NCBI RefSeq assembly: GCF_003073045.1
Contig: NC_037594.1
Coordinates: 23,256,927 to 23,320,926, forward strand
Length of the DNA: 64,000 bases
From: Pomacea canaliculata
Lineage: Eukaryota > Mollusca > Gastropoda > Architaenioglossa > Ampullariidae
Direction: 5' to 3'
Below the pieces are notes generated by a model. It was not told the DNA's origin. It did no database searches and worked only from the letters and a program-made list of their open reading frames with translations. Position numbers and translations under genes: made by a program. Every line of letters begins with the position of its first letter. Positions within the stretch are counted from its first letter, which is position 1. Positions 23,701 to 35,400 of this stretch are shown piece by piece.

Positions 23701-23715
23701 ACCACACCTCGTCAT
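11088..23715 (-). CDS. HEPHL: Hephaestin/ceruloplasmin-like multicopper oxidase, 14 exons, with six frame breaks
   Basis: This family oxidises Fe2+ (or other substrates) and reduces O2 to water outside the cell. Exons, in transcript order: 23527-23715, 22703-22947, 21500-21705, 20082-20415, 19566-19673, 19258-19423, 18639-18899, 18092-18301, 17620-17764, 16789-17001, 15897-16143, 14960-15308 (donor could be six bases further, at 14954), 12357-12878, 11088-11871. The total is about 3980 nt (about 1326 residues) against 1065 in human ceruloplasmin and 1158 in hephaestin. The surplus is a C-terminal extension and a Ser/Gly linker. Six cupredoxin domains are recognisable. Every exon joins its neighbour in phase only if one base is gained or lost inside exons 1, 3, 5, 7, 8 and 14. 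A hydrophobic N-terminal segment (AAVWLLTLVALLQ) fits a signal peptide. No C-terminal membrane anchor is visible, so a secreted protein is likely. Family assignment is secure; enzymatic competence is not. Confidence 0.93.
11700..15308 (-). other. HEPHL: Oxidase exons 12-14 (part): cupredoxin domains 5-6
   Basis: Exon 12 opens with a Ser/Gly/Glu low-complexity insert, then SVYKKAVFRQYTD and HLGILGPMIHAQVGDTLEV (domain 5). Exon 13 carries YTYRWKVP, YSGLVGPLVICQKG, FDENRS, INGYSF and DIHSVHFHGHPL (domain 6, with type-1 His and two trinuclear His). Exon 14 begins GTWMIHCDVSGHMEMGM a few residues in. This is the HCH-x3-H-x4-M copper loop with Asp at the second His. Type-1 Cys, His and Met are all present. 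Confidence 0.87.
13501..13673. mobile_element. Non-autonomous TIR element, AGTGGCGYAGGAA family, copy 1
   Basis: It starts AGTGGCGCAGGAAGAT and ends TTCCTACGCCACTG, giving terminal inverted repeats of about 13 bases, with internal G-rich and C-rich blocks. It lies in oxidase intron 12. The termini resemble hAT-type elements. I could not see a clean target-site duplication. Confidence 0.7.
15611..15723. mobile_element. Non-autonomous TIR element, same family, copy 2
   Basis: It starts CAGAGGCGTAGAAAGATG, has a G run and the block CTGACAGTGAACAACGTTCGCA (also found near 60887 in variant form), and ends TTTCCTACGCCACTG. It lies in oxidase intron 11 and is about 113 bases long. Confidence 0.7.
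15897..19423 (-). other. HEPHL: Oxidase exons 6-11: cupredoxin domains 3-4
   Basis: Exon 6 starts GESAFLDVHDC and has RRYYMMVDEYLWDYAP, the start of domain 3. Exon 7 has RIGSMYYKYLYFQY and, after a one-base shift at the homopolymer 18776-18778, LGMLGPLIKVEEGETLEV. Exon 8 has INSGLVGTILICKAQ; its frame breaks at 18116-18118, just before NEEQYL. Exon 9 has ENLSWLIDKNIQSF. Exon 10 (domain 4) has INGLSYG and DVQAAHFHG. Exon 11 has TWVIESTNTKHFEAGMFAMY followed by a Lys/Glu-rich stretch and EWDYEPPW, the start of domain 5. The domain-4 type-1 copper site appears lost (Gln and Ser replace His and Cys). Confidence 0.85.
16250..16560. mobile_element. Hairpin MITE with about 42-bp inverted arms in oxidase intron 10
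   Basis: Arm 1 at 16334-16375 begins AAGCGTCTTGTTTCCGAAGT. Arm 2 at 16438-16479 is its near-perfect reverse complement, separated by about 62 bases. Flanking blocks (for example GGCCCCAGGCC and CATAACTACATCACTACGGCC) recur in the diverged copy at 4580-4775. It has no coding capacity. RNA from either strand would fold into a long stem. Confidence 0.75.
19566..23715 (-). other. HEPHL: Oxidase exons 1-5: signal peptide, cupredoxin domains 1-2
   Basis: Exon 1 encodes the signal-peptide-like start, then, one frame over, VRKYYLGAVEVDWDYAP, the family's mature N-terminus. Exon 2 has the HVHG trinuclear-copper ligands. Exon 3 has WPFHSH (second ligand pair), then NAGLVGVLLVCRK in a shifted frame. 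Exon 4 contains FDENRS, SINGYMY, WHVLAIGGHSDVHSF (type-1 His of domain 2). Exon 5 continues ISAEVLPGT and then, shifted, FCAVSNHLE, giving the type-1 Cys and His. The frame breaks lie near 23620-23650, at the CCC at about 21551-21554, and in the four-A run (minus-strand TTTT) at 19640-19643. Confidence 0.85.
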
Positions 23716-25628
23716 GGTGTGTCAGTTGGTTGCTCCCCCTGTCTCTCCTCAGCGCTTTTCAGGGTCGTTTAAAGTTGACAGAACTGTGCGAGGAATCAAG
23801 TTTTAACCGAGTTATGAGAGTAATAGCGTTCATTATTCATATCTTCTTCCCCCACAGTGCGAAAACGGCACAGGGTGGAAGCAACACATTCGAAAATGTC
23901 TTGAAGATTTTCAGATAGGGGTTAGAAGGTACATGGTACTCTTCCTCCTTAAAAATAAACAAAATATGGTAGAGAGCGAACTTTGAAATGCTTCATCAAA
24001 GTTGTTTCCCAAGAACAGTTATTCTAAAAATTAACTTTCAAAAAGTTGACAGAATTAAAAACAAAGATTTCCTATAGAGTGACAACAGAACACTTCTTGA
24101 AACCATTCCCCTCCCCATATTTTTACCCTAAAATGTTCTGTGCCTCTTTAACATCCTTCTCTCTTGACATACTGATTTTGCGCATGCATAAAGCAGTTTC
24201 TGAACTAACGACCAGAAAACTAAAACAGAAAGGAATCCTGAAGTCCGAGCGTTAAGCGACTCACCTGCTCGGCTGTCCAGTGTGAGCAGTCCTGACCGTT
24301 GTGTTGCTTTTTGAAGGGGCCATATGGTCGCAGGATTACACAACCTGCGGCTGCAAAAGGCCACGGTCACGTGACTAGCGCCCCTGTTCTAAACCAGCTT
24401 GCATCAATCCGCTGTTCCTCCATCGAGCACGCACGTCTTCTTAACGTCCGGAACCACAACAACACAAAAAAACCCGGTAGATACTTACTTAGGTAATTTC
24501 CGCCCTCTGTTCGTTCAAGCCCGCATCTTACTACGATAAGCAGCTGCAGAGACTGTGGTGGGGTTATTTTTATTTTTTATTTTTTTAAGCCAGAGGTTCA
24601 AAAGTCTCGTTTGCTGGACTTTGTCATGTCTGCCGTGTGCAGGATAAGATCACTCTCAAGCGAAGAGACACGTGGAAGGGAAGTTACTCTAGTCCAAGTA
24701 TGGCGGACAGTTAAAAAAAAGAAAAGAAAAGAAAACCCTCGATCTTTCTGACTACGTTCATGCGCAAATTCTATGCTCTCGGTAATCCTTTTTGTAGCTT
24801 TAAAAAAATTGCATCCGGAAATTTTGCCAAAACAACTGCTTTTTGCGTGTGCGATCGGTTTGAATTAAAACTTTATTTTTATTCGAGAATGAAAATCCAC
24901 TAGTGACAACCACGCCTTGTGTGATTTCTGTTTATTTAATAAATGTTTCAGGGAAAAGAACGGGCTAATGGACGGAACTTTGGAGTTGTCAATCTCTGCT
25001 CTCTGTACTTTTTTTTTTTTCTAACAGGCGTTGCACAGAGGAGCGCAAAGGAAAACATTCGCGGAGACATCGTTGACCAAAACAGAACAAGACCCTTCTC
25101 ACATTTCGCTTTGCTTTTACTGGCTAAGGAATAACTGAACAAAAATAAATAAATAGAAATTTAAAAAAATCCGTTTGATGATTTTTTCTCTCCCTTCTTT
25201 GCTCTTTTTCTTTTTTGACTATAAATCGCAGATGCTTTAAAGTTCATAGATGGCAGCTGTAACATGCTTGAGTGAAACTATTTGGACGATTAAAATGTTA
25301 TTTTGTAATCCTGTAAGTTGTTTGGTTAGATATTTCAAGCTGAAGGCGCTAGCTTCTACACAGAATGTAAAGGTTTATGGAACTGGTGTGCGGCTTTTTG
25401 TGAAGGTTGGCTTCTGCTAAAGGACAACATATAATAACATCACCATCATTAAGACAACATCAGCAATAACCATGATGATAGTGATGAAGTAATTTGGAAT
25501 GTAAAAAAAAAAAACCCTCTTTGAAAGAGTTTTAACTACTCAGATAACATAACTAAGCAATAATTTAACATCCTTAATTGATGCAGATAAGAGTGGCATA
25601 AGGTAGTAACATCATACTTCTATTACAG
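23716..25628. other. Upstream region of the oxidase; no other gene recognised
   Basis: Apart from the candidate leader exon, this contains homopolymer tracts (for example at 25010-25022) and no family-like reading frame. Just inside oxidase intron 1, at 23389-23405, there is a short (AATAC)n run followed by CTTTATTGTCC, which resembles a retroposon tail. Confidence 0.35.
24265..24500 (-). other. Possible 5' UTR exon and promoter region of the oxidase
   Basis: On the minus strand the sequence GCCGAGCAG is followed by GTGAGTCGCT, a strong splice donor (exon edge at 24265). No ATG-initiated reading frame supports coding, so this would be a non-coding first exon spliced to an acceptor just upstream of the start codon at 23715. 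That acceptor is not obvious to me. The upper boundary is arbitrary. Confidence 0.3.
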
Positions 25629-25814
25629 TGTTTATGTGTGCTCAGCCTTTTTACTGACAGCTACACCAGTGCCATTGTGGAGAAAGATGACTGCCCTGAT
25701 CTTGGCTGCAGAAGATTAGAACAAGCACCACCACCAGAACGTGAGGGTTGTGTACCAGTGGAGATCACGCGGGGCTCCAGACCTGTAGTGACCTCGACCA
25801 TGCCTCGCTCTTAG
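25629..25814 (+). CDS. Candidate terminal exon of an unrecognised gene
   Basis: A pyrimidine-rich acceptor (CTTCTATTACAG) opens 61 codons in phase 0, ending in TAG at 25812-25814. The reading contains four spaced Cys after the first residues, an Ala-Pro-Pro-Pro segment (RLEQAPPPEREGC) and ends VVTSTMPRS. It has no start codon of its own. I could not find a convincing upstream exon and recognise no family. The composition looks coding (balanced, no low complexity), but a chance open frame is possible. Confidence 0.3.
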   Translation, partial: CLCVLSLFTDSYTSAIVEKDDCPDLGCRRLEQAPPPEREGCVPVEITRGSRPVVTSTMPRS

Positions 25815-26084
25815 AAGACACACACACTGCAGTCTCTAACCCCCACAGCCTTCACTAGAGGCAGATTAACGTACAAAAATATTTACACACCAATGTACCT
25901 ATGTCTATGACACCCTAAGCCTCACCCCTTCTGTTTCTCTGTCGCTTTTCCCTCCGTCTTTTATCTACCTTCTCTCTCTCTCGCTATCTATCCTTGAGTT
26001 TACAGATGCATGCATATAATACTACTTCCTTCGTGCTGTCTTTTCTTCTTTATATTACAAAAGTTTGGATGTAAACTACATATA

Positions 26085-26194
<110 letters not shown>

Positions 26195-26199
26195 ACAAT

Positions 26200-29100
26200 T
26201 GTAGTTTCCTTCAGTTGATTGTGCTTCGTGTTGAACAGAGCAGACCTGTGTCGTCTGCACTCACCTGCTGTTACTGAGCAGTCATCTCCTAATACCTTAC
26301 AGTCATCAGCCCCATGTCGCCATGGTAAGGATCCATCTCATATTTGTTTATTCCATCAATAACAAAAAAATAAAATACGAATCTAATATACTGAAAACTT
26401 TCTGGTCTGTAATCCCTGTACCCCATCATCCGCGCCATTTCCCTACACCCAGAAGCTGGCCCGCATATGCACAGAACAAAGTGTGGCTACGGAGGGCACA
26501 AGAGTCAACAAACTTTTCTTCATCGCGTGTGAGTCTGTCATGACGACTGCAACCAACCTTGGAATACCGTGCTGTCGTCTAGTCTGCCGCAATAGATAAA
26601 ATGCAAACGATAAAATGGCCAGGACAAGCACTGTTGTAGTCTAGAAGTAATGTAATTATCCAGCCTCCCAGAAGCAGGCAAATTTCAGACAGGCGAACAT
26701 GGACCGGAGACACTCACAGAGAGAGAGGCAAAGAAAAAACACGAAATAAAGGCACAGAGAGCAACAACAACAAAAAATGCACATGAAGAAAGAAAAAAGT
26801 AAACAAATAAACACCTGATTATTCAGTTATTGTTAAACATCTTTATATGCGCGCTTTTGTTTCTGATGTAGACTATAATTATTTTCAGTAAGTGAAATTA
26901 TGCTTATTATGTTTTGTGGATTAAATGTACTTAGAAAAAAGAAGGTTTAGAGACAATATTTATGAAAGTATTTAAGAAATTTTAATCACTTCTACCTTCT
27001 CCCTTCGTCGCCATGGTACTCTGAGAAACCTATGACAAAGAAGGGCTGTGAGGAGCTCATTAACTTCCCACGAGCTTAAACTACAGACGGAGACATTGGT
27101 TATTTTCTAACTCATTCATTTAGGATACTGTCATTCTTTCTTTACCTCCCTTTTCTGCTGTTGTTTTCGTTATTCTCTTCTCGTAGCTCTTTCTGTTCTT
27201 TCATTTAATTTATAAATATACCTCATACATGTAAGCGCTTTGGGCCCGCCTTCCTTGGTATTCCCAATTCATCATCATCGTCGTCGTCGTTTTAAAATTT
27301 TCTCGTTCTCTGACTTATCCTGCCCTTTACCTTATTCATCCCTACCTCAATCAAAGATATTGGTAAGTTCTGGTGCTCACATTACATCATGACAAGGGCA
27401 GTCCTAGTTATTCACTCCATACCTTCTCTGCGTTTGTTTCTGTTATTCGTTCGTGTCACTCACTGGCGCTTGTCTTGATGTTCTTCATTTTAATCTAGGT
27501 TTTTTTTTCCCTTCTTTTTCTTCAATTTGTTATTGATGGTGGGCAGAACTGCTGTTGATGGTATCCTTTCTAGAAGATTTAGATTACGACAAAAAAGTAA
27601 ATATTCAAAGAAGATTTGTTCCTAACTGCATTAACTACCATAAGGCAAAAATCGGTTTCAATCGTTAATATACATGATACTACCTCATCTTTGACCACTC
27701 GGTCTGTCTGCCTGTCTGTCTGCATGCATGCATATCTGTCTTTCTGTCTGTCCAACTCTCTGCCTACTCGCATGCCTGCCTGCCGTTCTGTCATGTACCT
27801 ATTCAGTCATCTTCCGTGCTCTGCATGTGTTCGCGCGTGCGTACATCGTAAAAAATATGCTTACGTGAGGATGAAGACGTGCGTGGATTTGTTCAATAAA
27901 AATTTTGCGTAAACATCCATAAACTTGTCATTTTGGAGCTTTTAAGGAGACTGAAAAATTAGCGAGACTTTCTTAAAAACTATTTTCAAAGTTTTTTATG
28001 CCTTATGGAACTGCTTGTCTTTCTTTTTTTGATATTACTTGTTCACCTTTTCGGACCTTAAATTGTTGCATGTCTAAAATATTTTGTAGCAGAATGCCTT
28101 TTGGCATTTTCAGTCTGGTCCTTTTAATAGTGTGCGTTTGTTTTACATCTATGTAAGGATTTAAATATCCTCCTCCGTGACCTAACCTTGCTTTGCAAAG
28201 AGTCAATGTCCATGTCCTTTAATAGTGTCTAGACTTATAACTTAGAGAAGAACTTTGTGACTTTGTATTTATATAACTTATTAGTGCGCAATCTCTGTTA
28301 CTGTGTGCACCTGAGTTAATTTTTCCTTGTGTATATTTGTTTATAAATATAAGTACATTTCAAATGTTTGTCTAAGGTAAACGCCTTAAAACTTTACTAA
28401 AAGTAAACGTCTTCGAATTCAGCTTATACAGAAGACTAGTTTTAGATATACCTCTCTTTTCGTCGCTACCTGTTTTCTCGACAAATCCATGTGCTTAAGA
28501 GAAAAACATTAATTTAATATTTTTCGTGACTCTTCGCCATAAAATACGTTTTTGTGATACGTTATGCATTATTTCCAGCGCTCGTGTTGACCTTTAACTC
28601 AGTTGAGGACCGACAAAAAAATCTTGAGTGCATTTTTTGTTTCTAGGCGGCAAATTTTCCCTTCCTAATACCATTAATTTCTTGCTACTTTATTACAGTA
28701 CCATCGGAAACCATTTCCATGCTTCCTATTTATTTGAGTAACGCATGTAATTTCTTAGGCTATGATGGTTGTGACTTTTGATCTCTGGTGCCATACCCGC
28801 CACTTCTCTGTTAGGTCGTACTTGCTGCATGCTGACCTCTTATGTAATACCTACATCCGCGTCTGAGTGACTGGCTGGAGGTGTTTCAGGTGCACATAAG
28901 TTACAGCTGATTTCTAGATTAGCTTCATGTGGAGTCTTCAGTTGGACGATGTTTAGGCCACCTTTTTGGCTTCGTTGGCTTATGTGCATGTTAGTTCTTG
29001 AAAATTATTCTTAAGTCGCCAGTCTTAAGTGGCGAATTCAGACCATACTTTGCAAAGTGGACTTGCACTGGTGACCAGCGATTTTAGACTTATTTTCAAG

Positions 29101-29900
29101 ACCTTGCAATAGTTGCCTCCAAGGACCTCTTCATTACACACATCCGTCTTTTACACTTCGCTCTGGTTTAAAAGTCTGCCTGTGCTGCGGGGAAGCATTT
29201 AGTGGTCGAGGTCGATCTTAAAAAATATAATCCTCCAAAAATAATGGCTGTACTTCTGCTAGAATTCTCAGACAATGTCACGATGTGAGGAGGCAGATCG
29301 AAGCTACAGTCACTGCCAGACTGCCAACATTCTGTACCTGCACACCAGCCAGGCTGCCAAACACACCTAGGACAAACACAAACTGTCATGCACACCATCA
29401 CAAAACATTTGAAGAGGATAGACATACAGTCCTTTATTTCCCCGTTGCCCTCACACAACATCTCATGGGATGCAACATTTACAGCAGTGATCCTTATCAG
29501 ACCGTGTGGCCGTGTCGTCTTCTTCTTCTTTTCAGATCGTCTCATTCAGTTCTTTCCATTCTGCGCATCGATGGAAGTAAATATAACTTATGAATTTCAT
29601 ATGTTGACTAATGGTGCTTAAGAATGAGAGTTGAAAAATAGCATGTGAACAATATTTTGACAGGAATACTGGTGCTGATATAGAAATTTTCAATTCAATT
29701 GATTCTCAAGGAACACAAGTATTGGGCGACTCAATCTTTGATGTTAATTATGGAACGTTTGAGTGTTAAAAAGCGCAGCTATCACTGACAAAAAATTATT
29801 TAATATTTATTTTATATTAGCGTAATTAACGATTCCTTTGACAAACAGCAGTCTAATCAGGTTTCTAAGCAAAAGAGGTCTCAAACTATTTTCAGGTCGA
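26200..29900. other. Gene-poor spacer
   Basis: No exon with family similarity is visible. It contains a CTGT/CTGC tetranucleotide-rich tract at about 27690-27800 and short AT-rich repeats. A minus-strand stretch near 29230-29360 encodes a Cys/Trp-containing segment (VWQPGWCAGTECW) behind a possible acceptor, too weak to call. Confidence 0.35.
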
Positions 29901-29903
29901 TCT

Positions 29904-31260
29904 CTAGGTTACTCTCGGGTTTTGCAGTTGATCTTGCGAGTCCATTGACTTGCTATGGACTGCCTGTCTCCAAAGAACAGACATGAATCCGTGTTTCAAT
30001 GTTTGTAGCGGGATTTGCACAACACCCTATTTTCATCACTTCCTGTTATTTATGCGTGCCACGTCACTTCCGACCACGGCCATCCACCTCATTGTGCCTC
30101 GCCCTACCCTAACCCCTTCCCGTGCTGCATCTGGCCCGACGAGCGTCAGCTACGTACGCCGAGAAGGATCATGTGCAGCATCTGGTTGAGACACGACAGC
30201 TCCGAGTGCGTGAAGTGGCCGTTACGGTCCCTGTCACACAGTCGATACATCTGGAAGAAGGCCAGGTCTCTGCTGCTTCGCTTCTCCACTCCTTCCCCTT
30301 CTCCGTCCAGTCTGCAATCAGTCAGCAGCGCATGAAGACAACACTGGGGTGGGTGCGAGTCGGCAAAGGCGGAAGCCGACGTTTCAAGCAACCTAATTAC
30401 TCCCAGAAACATCTCAGTAAACATCACATAAACTTGTTTTATAGACTTGAGATCGAAGGCAATGATACACGCACCTACGTACGGAAAAAAGCAAACAAAC
30501 AAGTGTGCACGAAAACAAAAATAAACAAGGGTGCATGAAAGGAAAAGCAAACCAATAAGTTTTCATGAAAACAAAAGCAAGCATGTGTGCATGAAACCAA
30601 AAACAAACAAGAATTTTTCTGAAGAACAAAAGTGACAATAATTAAAATGCGGCAGCGGCCTTTAACTCAGAAAAAATATGTCAGTTTTGACCAAGATCTG
30701 ATTTTTTTCTTACCCACCCAACTTCAACCCTAAATGCATCATCTGTGAAAAATTGACTCCCTATAGAAACCTTTCTATAATTTCTTATATAATTTTTTAC
30801 ATTTCTTAACATAATGATCTTCACACTAACAGAAGAACCCATTGGACACGTTGCTAGGGGAAACTAGAGATGCGCGTATCTAAGTTTATATGTGTGTTTC
30901 TGTATCAAGACAAATGTAGTCCCGTGAAATTACGGTCGTTCGTAGGGAATTGAGTTGTTAGAGGCCTCACTTTTCTCGTGGCCAGCTTTTTGTGAGGGCG
31001 GTGCCGATCTCCTCCCTCTCTCTCTCTTGCTGCTTACTTTCCCCAACCCTGTCGGGAGTCAATGACACCCTCACCTCCTTCTACAGATGGGTCTACTAAC
31101 CACGAGACTGTTTCCCTAGACATAGATGCAGATGTCAAAATAAAAACTCACAATTCGATCCTTGATATTAAGAATGCTCGCTAGATGATGCAAGAAGACA
31201 CAGGACTGCAAGACCCAGGACCACCAGAGTCACAGACGACAGGCGCCGCAAACACTCCAT
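29904..31260 (-). CDS. Candidate small secreted EF-hand protein, 3 exons
   Basis: Exon 1 (31152-31260) starts with ATG and encodes a textbook signal peptide (MECLRRLSSVTLVVLGLAVL, then CLLASSS) before a strong donor, GTGAGT. Exon 2 (30158-30311) follows a TTGCAG acceptor and contains a canonical 12-residue EF-hand loop, DRDRNGHFTHSE, flanked by helices FFQMYRLC and LSCLNQMLHMIL, with donor GTACGT. Exon 3 (29904-29963) is a tentative 20-codon terminal exon ending in TAG. Exon 2 needs two incoming bases and exon 1 supplies one, with an in-frame TAA after residue 30. One missing base in exon 1 would fix both. The product would be about 107 residues with a single EF-hand, implying extracellular Ca2+ binding. 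Function and exon 3 are uncertain. Confidence 0.5.
30490..30612. repeat. Minisatellite, about 26-30 bp unit, about 4 copies
   Basis: Units of the type AAACAAGTGTGCATGAAAAC with AAAGC spacers repeat with point differences. It lies in intron 1 of the EF-hand candidate. Confidence 0.7.
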
Positions 31261-31549
31261 TATTTCGCTGTTTCACGACTGGTTGCATTTCACAAAGTTT
31301 CAAAAAAATTAAACCTCATATGTAATCTACAGTTTTGTCTTCATCCTACATAACAAAAACTGGTCTGTTAACATTCTGGATTTTAAATAAAAGACAAGGA
31401 TAATTTTCTATAGGCAAACTCTAAACACTTAGGAAAATTTCTATTCCTGATGGAAAAATCCTATCCGTGTCTAAGAACGAGGTCTGTATACGACTTGTCT
31501 TACCTCGAAGAAAGGTGATGTGTGCCCTCAAAAATCCTCGTTCCAGTTT

Positions 31550-31850
31550 TGCAGGTGTTGTTCAGAGTTGTCAAATGCGGTACCACTTATGACTTACGAT
31601 GTCCAACTGCCTTGCCTGAAGTTGTTCTTTCACTAACCCTGTTCAGATCAGGTTCCACTGCAGCTGTCAAATGTTATTCTGTTAAAACTGACAAAAGCTG
31701 TTGTATATTAAAGTTGTCAGTAACTATATAGGTAGAAGCTGTTCTGCTGTAGATGTAGACTGTTTTGCTGTAAATGTAGAAGCTGTACTGATATAGATGT
31801 TAAAGTTGTCAGAGCTGAATTTGTCAAATGTTGTTGCCCTGTGTTGTAAT
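31550..31850. repeat. Degenerate short-period repeat region
   Basis: Variants of GCTGTTCTGCTGTAGATGTAG and of GTTGTCAAATGTT recur at about 20-24 base spacing. No coding potential is visible. Confidence 0.4.
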
Positions 31851-32421
31851 CGCTGCTTTGCTCGGCGTTGTCCACGGCGCTGTGCCTTGGTGATGATCTC
31901 TTGTCTCAGACGCTGAACCAGAAGCTTCTGGAAACCAAGAATGCACGCGTCTTTAAAACTAATTTCTCATGTGCGCATTTATCTTTTTTATGTTCGTCTT
32001 TTTTCGTTAAGCCCTCGGATCGCTTACATTTTTATAAAATTTGTTTACCAGTTTCAGAAAAAGCCGGGATTGTTTCTTTTAACTCTCGAAATGGCTCAAA
32101 ATAAAAAGCCAAAGTGCTGTCTTTATCTGTTTGTCTGTGAACAGTTTTTGCTATTGCTCTCTGCATAAAAATCCTACTTATTAAATGAAAATAAGAATAT
32201 TTGCGTATGACAGGATTTTATACATAAAGTTTCTTGAAAAGTTCAACGTCTTATTGAAAGCGTCCTTCACTCTCGCTCAACATAAGAAATAAATCCAAAA
32301 ATGTTAATGTAAGAAGTTTATACCTCCGCATTTCCCCACCCACCCCTGTTTTCTCGACATGGTCCCACATAATCAATATGACTAATTTGAGCTTTCTTGT
32401 AGGCGGTTGATATGGCTGTGG

Positions 32422-32459
<38 letters not shown>

Positions 32460-32460
32460 A
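32422..32460. repeat. (CAA)n microsatellite, about 13 units
   Basis: A perfect trinucleotide run that produces artefactual poly-Val/Leu/Gln frames. Confidence 0.95.
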
Positions 32461-35400
32461 ATCCATACTTTATCCCAAAGCCTCTTTCGCAATGTTTGAC
32501 CTTTGTTTGACATGCTGAATAAACGGTTTAGAAAATATGTTAACGTTGAACTGTTTCTGATCGTTAATAGCTTTTGAGAAACACGATAATTGATTCTGAT
32601 GTCCTCATTGTGTCTAGAAATTGAGAGAGGAAAACAAAGCCGGCATAAACAGCGTGTACCTGGGGAATTTACAGGTAACATCTAAAAGGTGACTAATCTT
32701 CTAAATTAATGTCAAATGTCTTTATTAATTTCTTATCTTTGTCCATCATTATCGGTGAATTGCTCTCTCTCCTCTCTCTCTCCTCTCCTCTTCTCTTCTC
32801 TCTCTTCTCTCTCTCTCTCAGGCACGCCCATACACATGCATGCACGCAGCACGTATACAGGAGCTTCCTAATGACATCCCCTCCCCATCTCCTCATTACT
32901 TTCTTCCTCTTGCCAAGCACTTGCACGCGCATGTACGGCAGGTTGATGACTGTTGTCACGTGTCCCCAACAAAACCTTTACTGTCTATCACATATTTTGG
33001 ACACGAGTGCCTGGTATGTGTCAAGTGTAGCAAAAGACCAGCATAGACAATCATTTGTTAATTGGCGGGTGACTACAGGGCTGAATGGCTGGATGATACT
33101 TTGGATGGAGCAATCAATAGATCAATGGTTCATAAATTTACTGATATTTTAGGCGATGAAAATGCGAAACTGTTTACGTGGAAAATGTATGGAAAAAATA
33201 TTCGGAAGCATTGCATTCATGTATTAACTAAATGGTGAGAAGTCCGACAAGCTCTTGACAACTTTAATCAGTCTGCAAGTTATCAGCGGCTGCCAGGAGC
33301 AAAAGGTCAACCCTACTTGTAACCTCTGCGCATTCAGTTTATTCCAAATGGACGGAAATATTAAGGCTGTTTCTGGAATTTATTTGTATTTTTGTTCGGT
33401 TAATATAAAATAGGAATCGGAAATACAAATGGCTTGCCCTGATTGGTGATTTATTGATCTTCAGCATTCAGAATATTAATTTTTTAATATTAGATCTTAT
33501 TTCTATATTTTCCTTCTAGTTTTCCCACTTGTGATTTGTTAATTTCCTTCTAGAAATAGAGAAGCAAAGGGCAAAAACATGATTTCCAGTAAAATTTGGA
33601 CGGGCTTTCAAAAATAATACTTCAGCAAATACAAATTTCGTACATACACATATATAGATAAACAGGAGAAGCCTGGTGTTAAAATTTTACGACAGTGTTG
33701 TTTGCTGAACGTCCTTTCAAAAATATTTTCACAATATTGTGAAGCCTTTCTGCTTGACATGTATGATGCATCAGCTGTCAGGTCTTTATAGTTTAGTTAT
33801 TCTGACAACCACAGCAGACTGACAACATATTACAATTCCAGTCGTCATCTTGTTTTGACAGGAGAAATAACAGAACAGATGGCATGGCTTAAGTTTTTAT
33901 TTTTCCCCGAGCATCATAATTTCCTGTTCTATTTCGGTCGCCATTTTATGTTGTTGGGAAAGTATCAGACTGCAGACAGAATTGCTGGAACGTTTCGAAC
34001 AAGACGAATTCGACATGCTCTGCCAGAAACGATTTACCGCTATATCCGAACGTTATTTGGAAAGAGAGTAGGAAAGGAGAAAGAGAGAGATGGGAGAAAG
34101 AAAAAAAAAAAAAAGAAGGATCGAACTCGATAGTAGATTGACGAGGCACAGCAATGAGCGGGGGACATGGGACATGTCGGCCATCTTATTTCGTCAACCA
34201 TCAAGCCGCGAGGGCGGAACACGTGGGAGTGAGAGCGGATGCTGGAGACGAATCGGGGGGATTGGATGGGAGGAAACTAGGGGAGACAAAGGGCAGGAGG
34301 GCGGGTTTGTGATGTGGGTGGGAGGGCGAGCTGGCGGATAAGTGAACGTGGAAAATAAAAAAAAAGAAACAAGATAAATTAAATAAATAAAGTTTACGGA
34401 AGAAAAATCCATGTTGTCATTTTAGAAAGTTCACCAGCACCACACTTGTTTTTGCCTCTAGGAAGATTATGCTTAAGCTATCACTTCTGCATGTTATAGT
34501 GAGCACCACAGCTATCGACCAGCGTCCTTTCCAGTCTCTCTATCACACGAAGAAATAGTGAAAAGTTAATAAATAAAATAAGATTTTTGAAAACTGACTG
34601 GATGACAATTAATTCATCGTTAAGTTAACCGCTAGTCCTCGCGTTCTCACCCTTGCGTTCCTGGCACAAGTTGATTCTAACATTTATCTGTTCGAATCCA
34701 GGAACCATATCTGTAATAATATATATTTTTATTAAATTGTATTTTCTTTTCAGAGATAATTTATCACATTTTTATTGAAGCTCGTGGGAGGCAAATGACT
34801 GATGAATTCTAATTACCAGATCGTAGCATCGGCCAGCTGCATCCACGACTGTTCGGTGCTGGGGGCGATTTATCTCATCCTGTTAATCACTCATTTCCTT
34901 TCACATACTTTTGGTGGAAGTACAAATCAGTTCTTTTAGTATACACAACATTTGTTCCATATTTCAACCTGGGCGAACAGCAATTAGAAGCTCTGGAAAA
35001 GCCGCACCATCTCATGGCAACCAGTAGGCCTACAACTCTACCTAGGGTGGTAAATCGTTTCGCGAAATGGAAGCGATCATGTCTACATCCCTAAAAGCCT
35101 GAAAATTGTTATTATTAACGCATTTTAGACAGCTCAGTAGAAGGAATATTTCCTGGTGGACTGGGTTAGGACTGGTGGACTGAATTTGGTGAACTGCAGA
35201 GTGCAAAATGCTGGCCTGAGGTGCTAAGTAATACATCTTCATACTAGAACTCGACTCCGTTATCACTACCTTCCACACACGGTCTCAGAAGGATTTGACA
35301 AAACTTTGTCAGTAACTCTGGTAACGATACCTGTGAGCTGTAACGAACGACAGATTTAAGGCTTGGGTAGGCTAGGGGGGGGGGAGGAATTTAAGTCAAT

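Noticed and set aside
32251..32681. Poly-Val and poly-Leu frames near 32420
   Set aside because: They are translations of the (CAA)n repeat.
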